Below are positions 9,225 through 17,813 of a stretch of DNA of 64,000 nucleotides, piece after piece. A program made the position numbers and the translations under genes. The notes beneath the pieces are model-generated. The model worked only from the letters and a program-made list of their open reading frames with translations. It did not search any database and was not told the origin of the DNA. The stretch lies in assembly GCF_937893305.1 (NCBI RefSeq), contig NZ_CALBGN010000001.1, forward strand, positions 98,148 to 162,147, given 5' to 3'. Source of the stretch: an uncultured Helicobacter sp. (GTDB lineage Bacteria > Campylobacterota > Campylobacteria > Campylobacterales > Helicobacteraceae). How positions within the stretch are numbered: position 1 is the first letter of the stretch; every line of letters starts with the position of its first letter.

Positions 9225-10598
9225 ATGGGAGTGTGTCCATTTCATCCAAAACCTTATAAAACTAAGGCTTCGACATTTGCAACTTTTTTATTTAAAAGAA
9301 GATCTTGGTTAGATGGATTGTATGAGCGTAGTTATAAAATGATGATGGGCAGGGTTAAAATGCCTGGATTTGATTTGTATGTTGTTAATGATCCAAAAGA
9401 AGTTAGGCATGTTATGGTGGATGATGTGAAAAATTTTCCTAAAAGCCAGCTTTTACATGAGCTTTTAGAGCCTCTTTTAGGAATGAGTATTTTCACAACT
9501 AATGATAAAGTATGGAAAAAGCAAAGAGAGCTTTTAAGGCCTTCTTTTGAGATGACAAGAATTTCTAAAGTTTTCAATCTTATGCGTGATGCTACAGATG
9601 ATATGATGAGAAAACTTGCAAGTTATCAAAATTGTGCAGTTATTGAAGTGGATGCAATCATGACTTTTGTAACAGCCGATGTAATTTTTAGAACGATTAT
9701 GTCCTCTAAGTTAGATGAAGCAAAGGGCAGACTTGTTTTGGAAGCATTCGGGACCGTGCAAGAGGAGACAACTAAGACAGCATTAAGAACAATGTTTTGT
9801 TTCCCTAAATGGTTTTCTAAGCTTTTAGGCGAAAATAAAAGACTAAAAGCCGCCTCTGTAATTCGTAAAGTTTTGTCTGATATTATTGCTCCTAGATATC
9901 ATAATGCACAAAATGATCTAGGAAAGTATGAGGATATTTTGTCTTCTTTGCTGCAAGTTGTTGATGCGGAAACTCATCAAAGATTTACATTTGAAGAGAT
10001 TTTAGATCAAGTCTCTATGTTGTTTTTAGCAGGGCATGAGACAACTGCAAGCTCTTTAACTTGGACTCTTTATATTTTGAGCATAGCTCCTAATGAGCAA
10101 GAAAAAGCTTATGAAGAAATTGCTAGGATTGCAGGTGATGGAGTTTTTGAGATAAAACATATCAAAGAAATGCGTTATGTAACAAATATTTTTAAAGAAG
10201 CATTAAGGCTTTATCCGCCCGTTGGTTTTTTTGCAAGAGAAACAAGAGAAGATAGGAAAATGCGAGATAAGCTGGTAAAGAAAGGATCGGGAGTAGTGGT
10301 TGCCCCTTGGCTTATTCATAGGCATGAGCGTTTTTGGAAGAATCCTCATGAATTTGATCCAACAAGGTACGAAAGCAAGAGTAATATTAAGAAGGATACC
10401 TATATGCCTTTTGGGATGGGAGAGAGAATTTGCATAGGGCAAGGATTTGCTATGCAGGAATCTGTGCTGATTCTTGCAAATATTATTAGAAAATATAAAT
10501 TGGAATTGGAAGAAAGTTTTGTGCCAGATATTGTGGGTAGATTAACAATTAGATCGGCTAATGGAATGCGTATTAAATTTATTAAGAGAAATCAATGA
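9225..10598 (+). CDS. cytochrome P450 (CYP172-like)
   Basis: This is a heme-thiolate monooxygenase. The heme loop FGMGERICIG supplies the axial C403. The I-helix oxygen-activation motif AGHETT has E272 and T273. The K-helix ExxR is KEALRLYPP. At 457 residues with no N-terminal membrane anchor it is a soluble bacterial type. An AAAGGAG ribosome site precedes the ATG. It overlaps the next small gene by 4 bases. No ferredoxin or reductase gene is nearby, so electrons must come from elsewhere. C. jejuni Cj1411c occupies the same position beside the capsule genes. The substrate is not apparent; a lipid or capsule-linked role is inference. Confidence 0.93.
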   Translation: MGVCPFHPKPYKTKASTFATFLFKRRSWLDGLYERSYKMMMGRVKMPGFDLYVVNDPKEVRHVMVDDVKNFPKSQLLHELLEPLLGMSIFTTNDKVWKKQRELLRPSFEMTRISKVFNLMRDATDDMMRKLASYQNCAVIEVDAIMTFVTADVIFRTIMSSKLDEAKGRLVLEAFGTVQEETTKTALRTMFCFPKWFSKLLGENKRLKAASVIRKVLSDIIAPRYHNAQNDLGKYEDILSSLLQVVDAETHQRFTFEEILDQVSMLFLAGHETTASSLTWTLYILSIAPNEQEKAYEEIARIAGDGVFEIKHIKEMRYVTNIFKEALRLYPPVGFFARETREDRKMRDKLVKKGSGVVVAPWLIHRHERFWKNPHEFDPTRYESKSNIKKDTYMPFGMGERICIGQGFAMQESVLILANIIRKYKLELEESFVPDIVGRLTIRSANGMRIKFIKRNQ

Positions 10599-10948
10599 GA
10601 GAGAAGTTAGCAGGAACAGTTTTGTTGTGTGCAATTGTACCTTTGGCAATTGTCAGTTATCTTTTTATTGTTATTGTGGGGACTTTTGGAAAAACAGATA
10701 GAGTGAGGCAAGGAGTGAGAGCTCTTGATCATTTTGTAAATGCAACATTATTTAATGGCTACGCTTGGGAATCTTTATCTTCGCATGCTTGGAGAGAGAG
10801 AAACAAAAAATGGGCAAAAGTTATTATAAGGATTACAGATTTTTTTGATAAAGGTCATTGTAAAAAAGCAAATAAAAGAGAGCAGTCTATTATAGACCTA
10901 GTTCTTAAAAAAAAGCTTACAGAGCAAACAATTGGAAAACAATTATAA
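10595..10948 (+). CDS. small membrane protein downstream of P450 (Cj1412c-like)
   Basis: The protein has 117 residues. One long hydrophobic helix lies at about residues 7-30, followed by a basic cytosolic tail rich in Lys and Arg. I see no catalytic motif. The start overlaps the P450 stop by 4 bases, so the two are translationally coupled. It probably tethers or assists its partner at the inner membrane, but this is inference. A small integral membrane protein at the same place in C. jejuni supports it as a real gene. Confidence 0.7.
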   Translation: MREKLAGTVLLCAIVPLAIVSYLFIVIVGTFGKTDRVRQGVRALDHFVNATLFNGYAWESLSSHAWRERNKKWAKVIIRITDFFDKGHCKKANKREQSIIDLVLKKKLTEQTIGKQL

Positions 10949-10976
10949 AATTTGGGCTTTATTAATGTTTTGTAGA

Positions 10977-10982
10977 TATAAT
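10977..10982 (+). promoter_or_regulatory. putative -10 box of the kpsMTED operon
   Basis: GTAGATATAATGTG contains a perfect TATAAT, 43 bases before kpsM. A second weaker TAAAAT follows at about 10987. This is the only good promoter between the P450 unit and kpsM, and it would drive the export genes and probably the polyol-phosphate genes after them. Confidence 0.6.
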
Positions 10983-11024
10983 GTGCTAAAATGACAACTT
11001 TGATTAAAAGAAAAATGGAAGTAG

Positions 11025-11801
11025 ATGATTGATGTTGTGCACGCTCTTTTTTTTAGGGAGCTTAAAACTAGATTTGGAATCAATAAATATTTGGGATATT
11101 TTTGGGTGATTGGCGAGCCTATGATGGTAATTTTAACAATTGCTTCTTTGGTCGCTATGATTAGAGAGTTTCGTCATCAAATTATGCCTGATGGGATTCC
11201 AATTTTTATGTTTTTGGTTATAGGGATTATTCCATTTTTTATGTTTAGAAGTATAGTTACACAGATCTTAAATGGAATTCAAGCAAATTTAGCTCTTTTT
11301 GCCTATAAGCCTATTCGCCCTATTCATGTTTTTATTGCTAGGGCATTATTGGAATTTTGTATTTATTTTACAATTTTTGTTTGTGTTATGTTTTTGGTGG
11401 GTTGGTTTTTTCGTATGCATGTGATTCCACAGCATATGTTAGAAGTTATGTTTTCTTTTGTAATGTTGGTTTTATTTGGATTTTCAATGGGAATGTGTTT
11501 TGCGATAGCTGGGCATTTTTCTGAACCAATTCAGAAACTTTTTGGATATATTCATGCAATTTTATATTGGACATCTTTTGTTGTGATTCCTGCTTGGATT
11601 ATCCCAAAGCCTATTCTTGAGTATTTTTATTATAATCCTTTATTACATATTATGGAACTTTTAAAATATAATTTTTTTGAAAATTATCCTTTGTTGGATA
11701 ATTATAATTACTATTATCCACTTTTTTGTTTGATCATTATTCTTTTTTGTGGGTTATTTTTTTATTATTTTACTAGAGAAAAGTTGATTGCCATAAGATG
11801 A
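11025..11801 (+). CDS. kpsM: capsule ABC exporter permease KpsM
   Basis: KpsM is the inner-membrane channel of an ABC transporter that exports finished capsular polysaccharide. The 258 residues have six hydrophobic segments, starting near residue 35 after an N-terminal amphipathic LKTRFGINKYLGYFW segment typical of ABC-2 polysaccharide exporters. A conserved W-IPKP motif lies before the last helices. It overlaps kpsT by 4 bases. Order and identity (M, T, E, D) match the export half of Campylobacter and group 2/3 capsule loci. Confidence 0.93.
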   Translation: MIDVVHALFFRELKTRFGINKYLGYFWVIGEPMMVILTIASLVAMIREFRHQIMPDGIPIFMFLVIGIIPFFMFRSIVTQILNGIQANLALFAYKPIRPIHVFIARALLEFCIYFTIFVCVMFLVGWFFRMHVIPQHMLEVMFSFVMLVLFGFSMGMCFAIAGHFSEPIQKLFGYIHAILYWTSFVVIPAWIIPKPILEYFYYNPLLHIMELLKYNFFENYPLLDNYNYYYPLFCLIIILFCGLFFYYFTREKLIAIR

Positions 11802-12469
11802 TAAAATTATTAAATCTTACAAAATCTTATTCTCTCACAAAAGGTGGTAGGCATTATGTTTTTAGAGACTTAACTTTTGAATTTCCTGATAGCTGCAGTA
11901 TAGGATTAATGGGAAGAAATGGGGCGGGAAAATCTACGCTAATGAAACTTCTTAGTGGTTCTTTATTGCCAGATAGAGGTAGAATTATTATTGATAAAAA
12001 GCTTTCTTGGCCCTTAGGTTTATCTGGTGCTTTCCAGGGGAGTCTTTCTGCGAGAGATAATGTGCGTTTTATTTCTAGAGTTTATGGATATAAAGGGGAG
12101 GCTTTAAAGGAAAAGGTAGAATTTGTAGAGGAGTTTGCAGAAATTGGTAAGTTTTTTGATGAGCCTATGAAAACTTACTCGGCTGGAATGGGAGCAAGAA
12201 TTGCTTTTGGATTGAGTATGGCTTTTGATTTTGATTATTATTTAATTGATGAAGCAGGAGCAGTCGGAGATCCAAAATTTAAAGAAAAAAGCAATCGGAT
12301 TTATAAAGAGAGATTGTCTAAATCTAAGGTGATTATGGTTTCTCATAATGTGTCAGAGATTAAGCAATGGTGTGATAAAATTGTCTTTATGCAAGATGGT
12401 AAAGCGACCGTTTATGATGATGTAGATGAAGGGATAGCTGTGTATCAAGGGAAAGTTAATGTTAAATAA
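11798..12469 (+). CDS. kpsT: capsule ABC exporter ATPase KpsT
   Basis: KpsT is the nucleotide-binding subunit partnering KpsM. Walker A is GRNGAGKST with K45. The signature region is TYSAGMGARIAFG, a form typical of polysaccharide exporters. Walker B is YYLIDEAGAVGD and the switch His lies in MVSHN. At 223 residues it lacks the C-terminal carbohydrate-binding domain of Wzt-type ATPases, which fits export of a lipid-linked chain without recognition of a capped end. It overlaps kpsM and kpsE, so all three are coupled. Confidence 0.95.
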   Translation: MIKLLNLTKSYSLTKGGRHYVFRDLTFEFPDSCSIGLMGRNGAGKSTLMKLLSGSLLPDRGRIIIDKKLSWPLGLSGAFQGSLSARDNVRFISRVYGYKGEALKEKVEFVEEFAEIGKFFDEPMKTYSAGMGARIAFGLSMAFDFDYYLIDEAGAVGDPKFKEKSNRIYKERLSKSKVIMVSHNVSEIKQWCDKIVFMQDGKATVYDDVDEGIAVYQGKVNVK

Positions 12470-13574
12470 TTTTTTAGAAAGAGTTAAAAATTTAGAGATT
12501 TTACATTCCTTTAAAATTGTTATTATTCTCACTCTTTTTGTTGCGTTTTATTATGTTTTTATAGCAGCGGATCGCTATGTAAGTGAGAGTATTTTAAGCG
12601 TAAAGGCAACGACACAAAGTACAGGAGAAATTAATGGTTTAGCTTCTTTACTTAATAATGGCTCTTTATCCAATGAAGATATTTTGTTTTTAAAATCTTA
12701 TATTCATTCTCTTGATATGCTAAAAATTCTTGAAGAAAAAATTGATATAAGAGAGCTTTATGCAAAGCAAACGATTGATCTTTTTTATAGTGTTGCATTG
12801 AAAACTACGCAAGAAGGTTTATTGAAGTATTACCAAAATCGCGTGAAAATCTTGCAAGATGGTCTAGGAGATGGCATTTTGAGAGTTGATGTAGAAGGCT
12901 TTGATGCAAAAAGCGCTCATCTTATTGCTACAACAATTGTCAAAGAGAGTGAAAGGTTTATTAATGAAATCTCTCATAGGGCAGCTAGAGAACAAATGGA
13001 GTTTGCAGAAAGAGAGCTTTTGCGTTTTAAAGAGAGATATCAAAAATCGAAAGATGATCTTTTGGCTTTTCAAAATAAATATGGAATTTTTGATCCATTA
13101 AAACAGGCGGAGGGAAGGTTGCAATTAATAGGAAGCTTAGAAGCCAAGATAGCAACTAAAGAGGCAGAGCTTTTAATGATGCAGAGTTATATTAATGAGA
13201 GTGCTCCACAGATTGTTACTATTAAATCAGAGATTGCAGCTTTAAAGAAGCAATTGCGTGTGGAGAAAAATAAAGTTGCTTCTCCTAGAACCTCGCAAAG
13301 ATTAAATGATCTTGCTGCGCAATTTCAAGATCTTTCCATTGAAGTTACTTTTGCAGAAAATGCTTATACAACTGCCTTAAAAGCTTATGAAACAGCAAGG
13401 ATTGAGGCTTTAAGAAAAATTAAACAAGTAGTTGTGATACAAAATCCAAGTTTGCCACAAAGTGCGAAATATCCAGAAAAAATTTATAATATCCTTACGG
13501 CTTTTATGGTTTTTTCGTTGGTTTTTGGGGTTGTTAAATTTATCAGAATGATTATAGAGGAGCATAGATATTAA
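12459..13574 (+). CDS. kpsE: capsule export polysaccharide co-polymerase KpsE
   Basis: KpsE links the inner-membrane exporter to the outer-membrane channel. A transmembrane helix is seen at about residues 20-37 and another near the C-terminus at about 345-362. The large periplasmic region between them is rich in coiled coil, for example residues 165-220 and 245-300. Near the second helix, NPSLPQSAKYPEK is the proline-rich segment of this family. The start lies inside the kpsT end (11-base overlap), and it is followed after 1 base by kpsD. Confidence 0.93.
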   Translation: MLNNFLERVKNLEILHSFKIVIILTLFVAFYYVFIAADRYVSESILSVKATTQSTGEINGLASLLNNGSLSNEDILFLKSYIHSLDMLKILEEKIDIRELYAKQTIDLFYSVALKTTQEGLLKYYQNRVKILQDGLGDGILRVDVEGFDAKSAHLIATTIVKESERFINEISHRAAREQMEFAERELLRFKERYQKSKDDLLAFQNKYGIFDPLKQAEGRLQLIGSLEAKIATKEAELLMMQSYINESAPQIVTIKSEIAALKKQLRVEKNKVASPRTSQRLNDLAAQFQDLSIEVTFAENAYTTALKAYETARIEALRKIKQVVVIQNPSLPQSAKYPEKIYNILTAFMVFSLVFGVVKFIRMIIEEHRY

Positions 13575-13575
13575 A

Positions 13576-15231
13576 ATGAAAAAAATTTTATTACTACTAA
13601 TTTTTCCTTTGTTGGTGTTTGGTGCAGTAGATGTTTCTCAAATTTCAAAAGTTCAAACAATAGATGCAGTTGAGTCCAAAATGGAATCTAAAACAGAAAA
13701 TATCACAGACAAAGAAGTAATAAAAGAAGAATCTTTGGTTGGAGTTTTTGGTGAACATTTATTTAATGGAAATTTTACACAATTTAAACAACACATTTAT
13801 AATCCAGATTATAAACTTGCAGTTGGAGATAGGATTAATGTCAAAATTTGGGGTGCAACTGAATTTTCTAGCACTTTAGTGGTAGATTCTCAGGGAAATA
13901 TATTTATTCCAATGGTTGGTGCAATTAATTTGCTTGGTGTTAAAAATAGTTCATTAGTAAAAGTTATCACAAAAGCAATCAATAAAGTTTATAAAAATAA
14001 TGTCTTTGTTTATGCAGATTTGGATATTTATCAAAACATTTCTGTGTTTGTTACTGGAAATGTTAATAAGCCAGGTCTCTATCAGGGACTAAGTTCAGAT
14101 TCCATTATACAATATATTGATAAGGCAGCCGGTATTAATTTAGAATATGGGAGCTTTAGAGATATACAAATTTTACGTAATAATAAAGTTATAAAATATG
14201 TGGATTTGTATGATTTTTTATTAGAGGGTAGAATAGAGCTTTTTCCTTTTAGAATGGGTGATGTGATTTTGGTAGGTAGCGTGCAAGATTATGTGTTTGT
14301 TAGGGGTGATGTGCAAAAGCCATTTAGATTTGAATTAGGAAAAGATATTCAGAGTTTGTTTGATATTGCTAAAGTATCTGGCGTTAAGCCCATTGTTACA
14401 AACGCAGTAGTCAGAAGCCATAGACAAGATAGACAACTTGTTGTTGATGCCTATGATAAGAAACAATTTGAAAGTGTGAAGCTTTATGCTGGAGATGAAA
14501 TAGAGTTTAGACCGGATTATATAGCAGAAAATATTAATGTTAATATTGAAGGAGAGCATAATGGGTTACGTTCCATTGTGGTGAGAAAGGGAACAACTCT
14601 AGCGGATGTTGCAAAAATGATTGCAACTAACAATCAATCTGATATTAACGCGTTGCAGGTTTTTAGGAAAAGTGTAGCTCTAATGCAAAAGGAACTTATT
14701 AATGCACAGCTTAAAGAGCTTGAAACTTTAGCTCTTACAAGCTCATCTGTAAATGCAGAGCAAGCTGCTATTAGGGCGACACAGGCAAAAACGATTTTAG
14801 AATTTATTGAGCGGGCAAAACAGGCACAACCTAAAGGACAAATTGTTATTGATGATGTTAGGACATATGCTTCTGTGGTTCTTGAAGATGGTGATGTTGT
14901 TAATGTCCCAAATAAAAATAACTTAGTAATTGTGCAAGGAGAGGTATCAATACCCGGAGCTTTTGTTTATTTGGACAAGAAAGATTTGAAGTATTATATA
15001 GATTTAGCAGGTGGTTACAGCAAGAGAGCAGATGTTGGAAGAGTTTTGGTTATTAACAATAGTGGAAAAGCTAGCAAATATAATGGCAGATGGAATTCTG
15101 CTGATATTAAAGCTGGTGATTCTATTTTAGTGCTTCCAAAAGTAGATACACAAAATCTGCAGATTTTTGGTATGTTGACACAGATTTTATACCAAATTGC
15201 AATTGCAACAAATGTTGTGTTGAATTTATAA
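13576..15231 (+). CDS. kpsD: capsule export outer-membrane protein KpsD
   Basis: KpsD forms the periplasmic and outer-membrane conduit for capsule, related to Wza. A signal peptide (MKKILLLLIFPLLVFG, cleavage near residue 17) is clear. A polysaccharide-export domain at about 75-150 (YKLAVGDRINVKIWG) follows, then SLBB/beta-grasp repeats with VFVTGNVNKPGLY, YVFVRGDVQKPFRF and VIVQGEVSIPGAFVY. There is no lipobox cysteine, as in KpsD and unlike Wza. At 551 residues it has the expected length. KpsF, often next in Campylobacter, is absent here. Confidence 0.94.
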   Translation: MKKILLLLIFPLLVFGAVDVSQISKVQTIDAVESKMESKTENITDKEVIKEESLVGVFGEHLFNGNFTQFKQHIYNPDYKLAVGDRINVKIWGATEFSSTLVVDSQGNIFIPMVGAINLLGVKNSSLVKVITKAINKVYKNNVFVYADLDIYQNISVFVTGNVNKPGLYQGLSSDSIIQYIDKAAGINLEYGSFRDIQILRNNKVIKYVDLYDFLLEGRIELFPFRMGDVILVGSVQDYVFVRGDVQKPFRFELGKDIQSLFDIAKVSGVKPIVTNAVVRSHRQDRQLVVDAYDKKQFESVKLYAGDEIEFRPDYIAENINVNIEGEHNGLRSIVVRKGTTLADVAKMIATNNQSDINALQVFRKSVALMQKELINAQLKELETLALTSSSVNAEQAAIRATQAKTILEFIERAKQAQPKGQIVIDDVRTYASVVLEDGDVVNVPNKNNLVIVQGEVSIPGAFVYLDKKDLKYYIDLAGGYSKRADVGRVLVINNSGKASKYNGRWNSADIKAGDSILVLPKVDTQNLQIFGMLTQILYQIAIATNVVLNL

Positions 15232-15253
15232 AAAACCTTGCGGGAGATTGAAG

Positions 15254-16639
15254 TTGAGAAAAAATGTTGCTGTAATTTTAGCTGGCGGAATGGGCAATAG
15301 ATTTGGTCTTGATATTCCAAAGCAATTTGTAAAATTAGCTGGAAAAACTATTATTGAGCATACAATAGAAGTTTTTGTTCATCATAGAGGCATCGATGAG
15401 ATCTGTATTGTTATTAAGAGAGGCTGGAAAGATAAAATAGAAGAAATTGTTGATAAGAATAAGTATATAAAGGTTAAAAAGATTATTTTAGGGGGAGAAG
15501 AAAGGCGAGACTCTTCAATGAGTGCTATATTGTCCTATGATAATGAAAAAGAAATTAATCTAATTTTTCACGATGCAGTCCGTCCGTTTGTTAGCAATAA
15601 AATTATTGATGATATTATAGAGTCTTTACAGTACTATAATGCAGTAGATGTGGCAATACCTGCTACTGATACTATTATTGAGGCAAAAGAGGGATTTATA
15701 ACAAACATTCCTCAAAGACAATTTATGATGCAAGGTCAAACACCGCAGGCCTTCAAAATAGAAACAATCAAACAAGCTTATTTGATGGCAGATAAGGATT
15801 CTGATTTTATTCCGACTGATGATTGTGGAGTTGTTAAAAAATATCTATGCAATGAAAAAATTTGTGTAGTGATGGGTAGTTTAGAAAATATTAAAATTAC
15901 ACATCCAAGTGATATAAGTTTGGCAGATAAGATTTTTCAGCTTAAAAACATTAAAAATGATTTTGTATATAGTGAGAAATATTATCAAGAAAATTTTAAA
16001 AATAAAGTTGTTGTAGTATTTGGAGGAACATCCGGAATAGGTTTGAGTATTGTAAATTTGCTCAAACTTTACGGTGCTAAGGTGGAAGCATTTAGCAGAA
16101 TGTCAACCAATACAAATATTGCCTTGTTATCTGACGTTGAGAGGGATTTAGATAATATTAATCAAAAATATGGGGCAATAGATTTTGTAGTAAATACAGC
16201 TTCTATTTTAGTGAAATCGCGTTTGGAGTTTATGAGTTATGGAGATATTTTAGATACCGTTAATATTAATTATCTTGGAGCAATAAATGTTGCTAAAGCA
16301 TCACTTCCATATTTAGAAAAAACTTCAGGACAGCTTTTAAATTTTGCTTCAAGTTCTTATACGAGGGGAAGATGCAGTTATTCTTTATATAGTTCTTCAA
16401 AGGCGGCAATTGTGAATTTGACACAAGCGTTGGCGGAAGAATTTAAAAGCTCTAATCAAGTAAGAGTAAATTGTATCAGTCCTCAAAGAACTTTAACACC
16501 TATGCGTGTAGCTAATTTTGGTAAAGAGGATCCTTCTACTTTGCTAACAGCAGAATGTGTTGCTTATGTTGCAATTAATACTTTACTGTCTGATTTTACT
16601 GGACAGATTGTAGAGGTAAATTTGAAAAATAATGAGTAA
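15254..16639 (+). CDS. bifunctional cytidylyltransferase/SDR reductase, Bcs1/Acs1-like (predicted CDP-ribitol synthesis)
   Basis: The N-terminal ~230 residues are an IspD/TarI-like cytidylyltransferase: VILAGGMGNRFG, IPKQFVKL, FHDAVRPFVS and TDDCGVV. The C-terminal ~220 residues are a short-chain dehydrogenase with the nucleotide loop FGGTSGIG, an NTAS segment and the catalytic YSSSK. This fusion order matches Bcs1/Acs1 of Haemophilus influenzae type b and a, which reduce ribulose-5-phosphate and make CDP-ribitol. The start is set at TTG 15254 because GGGAG lies 7 bases upstream; TTG 15248 is too close to it. Three polyol-phosphate transferase-like genes follow directly, supporting the role. 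The exact polyol (ribitol or another) is inference. Confidence 0.85.
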   Translation: MRKNVAVILAGGMGNRFGLDIPKQFVKLAGKTIIEHTIEVFVHHRGIDEICIVIKRGWKDKIEEIVDKNKYIKVKKIILGGEERRDSSMSAILSYDNEKEINLIFHDAVRPFVSNKIIDDIIESLQYYNAVDVAIPATDTIIEAKEGFITNIPQRQFMMQGQTPQAFKIETIKQAYLMADKDSDFIPTDDCGVVKKYLCNEKICVVMGSLENIKITHPSDISLADKIFQLKNIKNDFVYSEKYYQENFKNKVVVVFGGTSGIGLSIVNLLKLYGAKVEAFSRMSTNTNIALLSDVERDLDNINQKYGAIDFVVNTASILVKSRLEFMSYGDILDTVNINYLGAINVAKASLPYLEKTSGQLLNFASSSYTRGRCSYSLYSSSKAAIVNLTQALAEEFKSSNQVRVNCISPQRTLTPMRVANFGKEDPSTLLTAECVAYVAINTLLSDFTGQIVEVNLKNNE

Positions 16640-17813
16640 ATTATCCAAGTTAATTAAATCCCCTAGATTATTTTTTAAGGATATGTTTGTAAATCTTAAA
16701 AATAATAGAAATGTCCCAGATTTGGCTTGTAGAGTTTTTGATACTGATTTTAAAGTGGTTTTGCATACGGGTGAAATTGGTTATACGGCTTTGGTTCATC
16801 TTAACATTTGGTATTCTTATTTCAAAGAATCTAAAGTAAAATTTGTAATCCTTGTTAGAAAGTTAGAAACATTTGAGTTAATGGTAGAAAAGTATCCACA
16901 GGCAAATATTGTTTATGTAAAAACAAAAAAAGAAATAGATGAGTTTTTTAATATGTTTTCTGGGATTAAGGCTTGTTTTTATCCTTCTAACACGGGTAAT
17001 AATATGAGCCTTCTTTATCAGACGCAAATTAAACATATTTTTATTGGGCATGGGGATAGCGATAAAGCATCTAGTTTTCGAAAGTTTTTTAGAGTGTATG
17101 ATGAGAATTGGATTGCTGGGGATGCTCATAGGGATAGATTTTTAAATGCTGGATTTTCTTTGAATGGTCTGCGGTTTGTCAAGGTTGGGCGTCCAACTCT
17201 TAAAGAAGTGTTACAGGAGACAGATTTGGATTGGAGAGAAAGGTTTGGAGGAGATTTAAGGTTGTTGTATCTTCCTACTTGGGAGGGATTATATAAAGAG
17301 CAGGATTATTCTTCTCTAGAATCGATAAGGGATAATTTAGTGAAAATAAAGTGTTTACCTTTGGAATTGTCTGTTAAATTTCATCCTCATATGGGTAGCG
17401 GAAAAAATAAATTTATAAATCTTGATAAAGAATTGCAAAAAGATAATTTAGCGGATATTAAGTCTGTAGAGGCTAATGTGAGTGAATTAATTAAAAAAAC
17501 AAATCTCTTTATTTGTGATATTTCTGGTGTAGTTACTGAATGTTTAGCGGCAAATGCCCCTATTTTTTTGTATATGCCTAAAGAAAAAGAAATTAAAATT
17601 GCGCAGAGTAATATGCCTTATGAAAAGTATTGTTATTTGTTTTCTTCTCCCAATGAATTATATGATGGCATTAAAAATGTATTAATGGGGAATGATTTTT
17701 TAGCGAAAGGAAGGCTTGAAGCGCAAGAATATATTTTAGGTAAAGAAGAGACTTTAAATAATGTTTTTGTTAAAACTCTAAAGCAGTTTGAGGAGGATAT
17801 GTGTCTAGAATAG
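16632..17813 (+). CDS. CDP-polyol phosphotransferase-like protein (TagF/TarL-type family), copy 1
   Basis: This belongs to the CDP-glycerol glycerophosphotransferase family, which transfers polyol phosphates in teichoic-acid-like polymers at the cytosolic membrane face. Recognisable elements in order are KHIFIGHGDSDK with the catalytic His near residue 140, YLPTWEG near 215, KFHPHMG near 250 and a late CDISGVVTECLA near 295. The chain is 393 residues with no transmembrane helix. It overlaps the Bcs1-like gene by 8 bases and the next paralogue by 13. With the CDP-polyol synthase in front, it is the best candidate for a backbone polymerase. Donor and acceptor are inferred. Confidence 0.8.
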   Translation: MSKLSKLIKSPRLFFKDMFVNLKNNRNVPDLACRVFDTDFKVVLHTGEIGYTALVHLNIWYSYFKESKVKFVILVRKLETFELMVEKYPQANIVYVKTKKEIDEFFNMFSGIKACFYPSNTGNNMSLLYQTQIKHIFIGHGDSDKASSFRKFFRVYDENWIAGDAHRDRFLNAGFSLNGLRFVKVGRPTLKEVLQETDLDWRERFGGDLRLLYLPTWEGLYKEQDYSSLESIRDNLVKIKCLPLELSVKFHPHMGSGKNKFINLDKELQKDNLADIKSVEANVSELIKKTNLFICDISGVVTECLAANAPIFLYMPKEKEIKIAQSNMPYEKYCYLFSSPNELYDGIKNVLMGNDFLAKGRLEAQEYILGKEETLNNVFVKTLKQFEEDMCLE

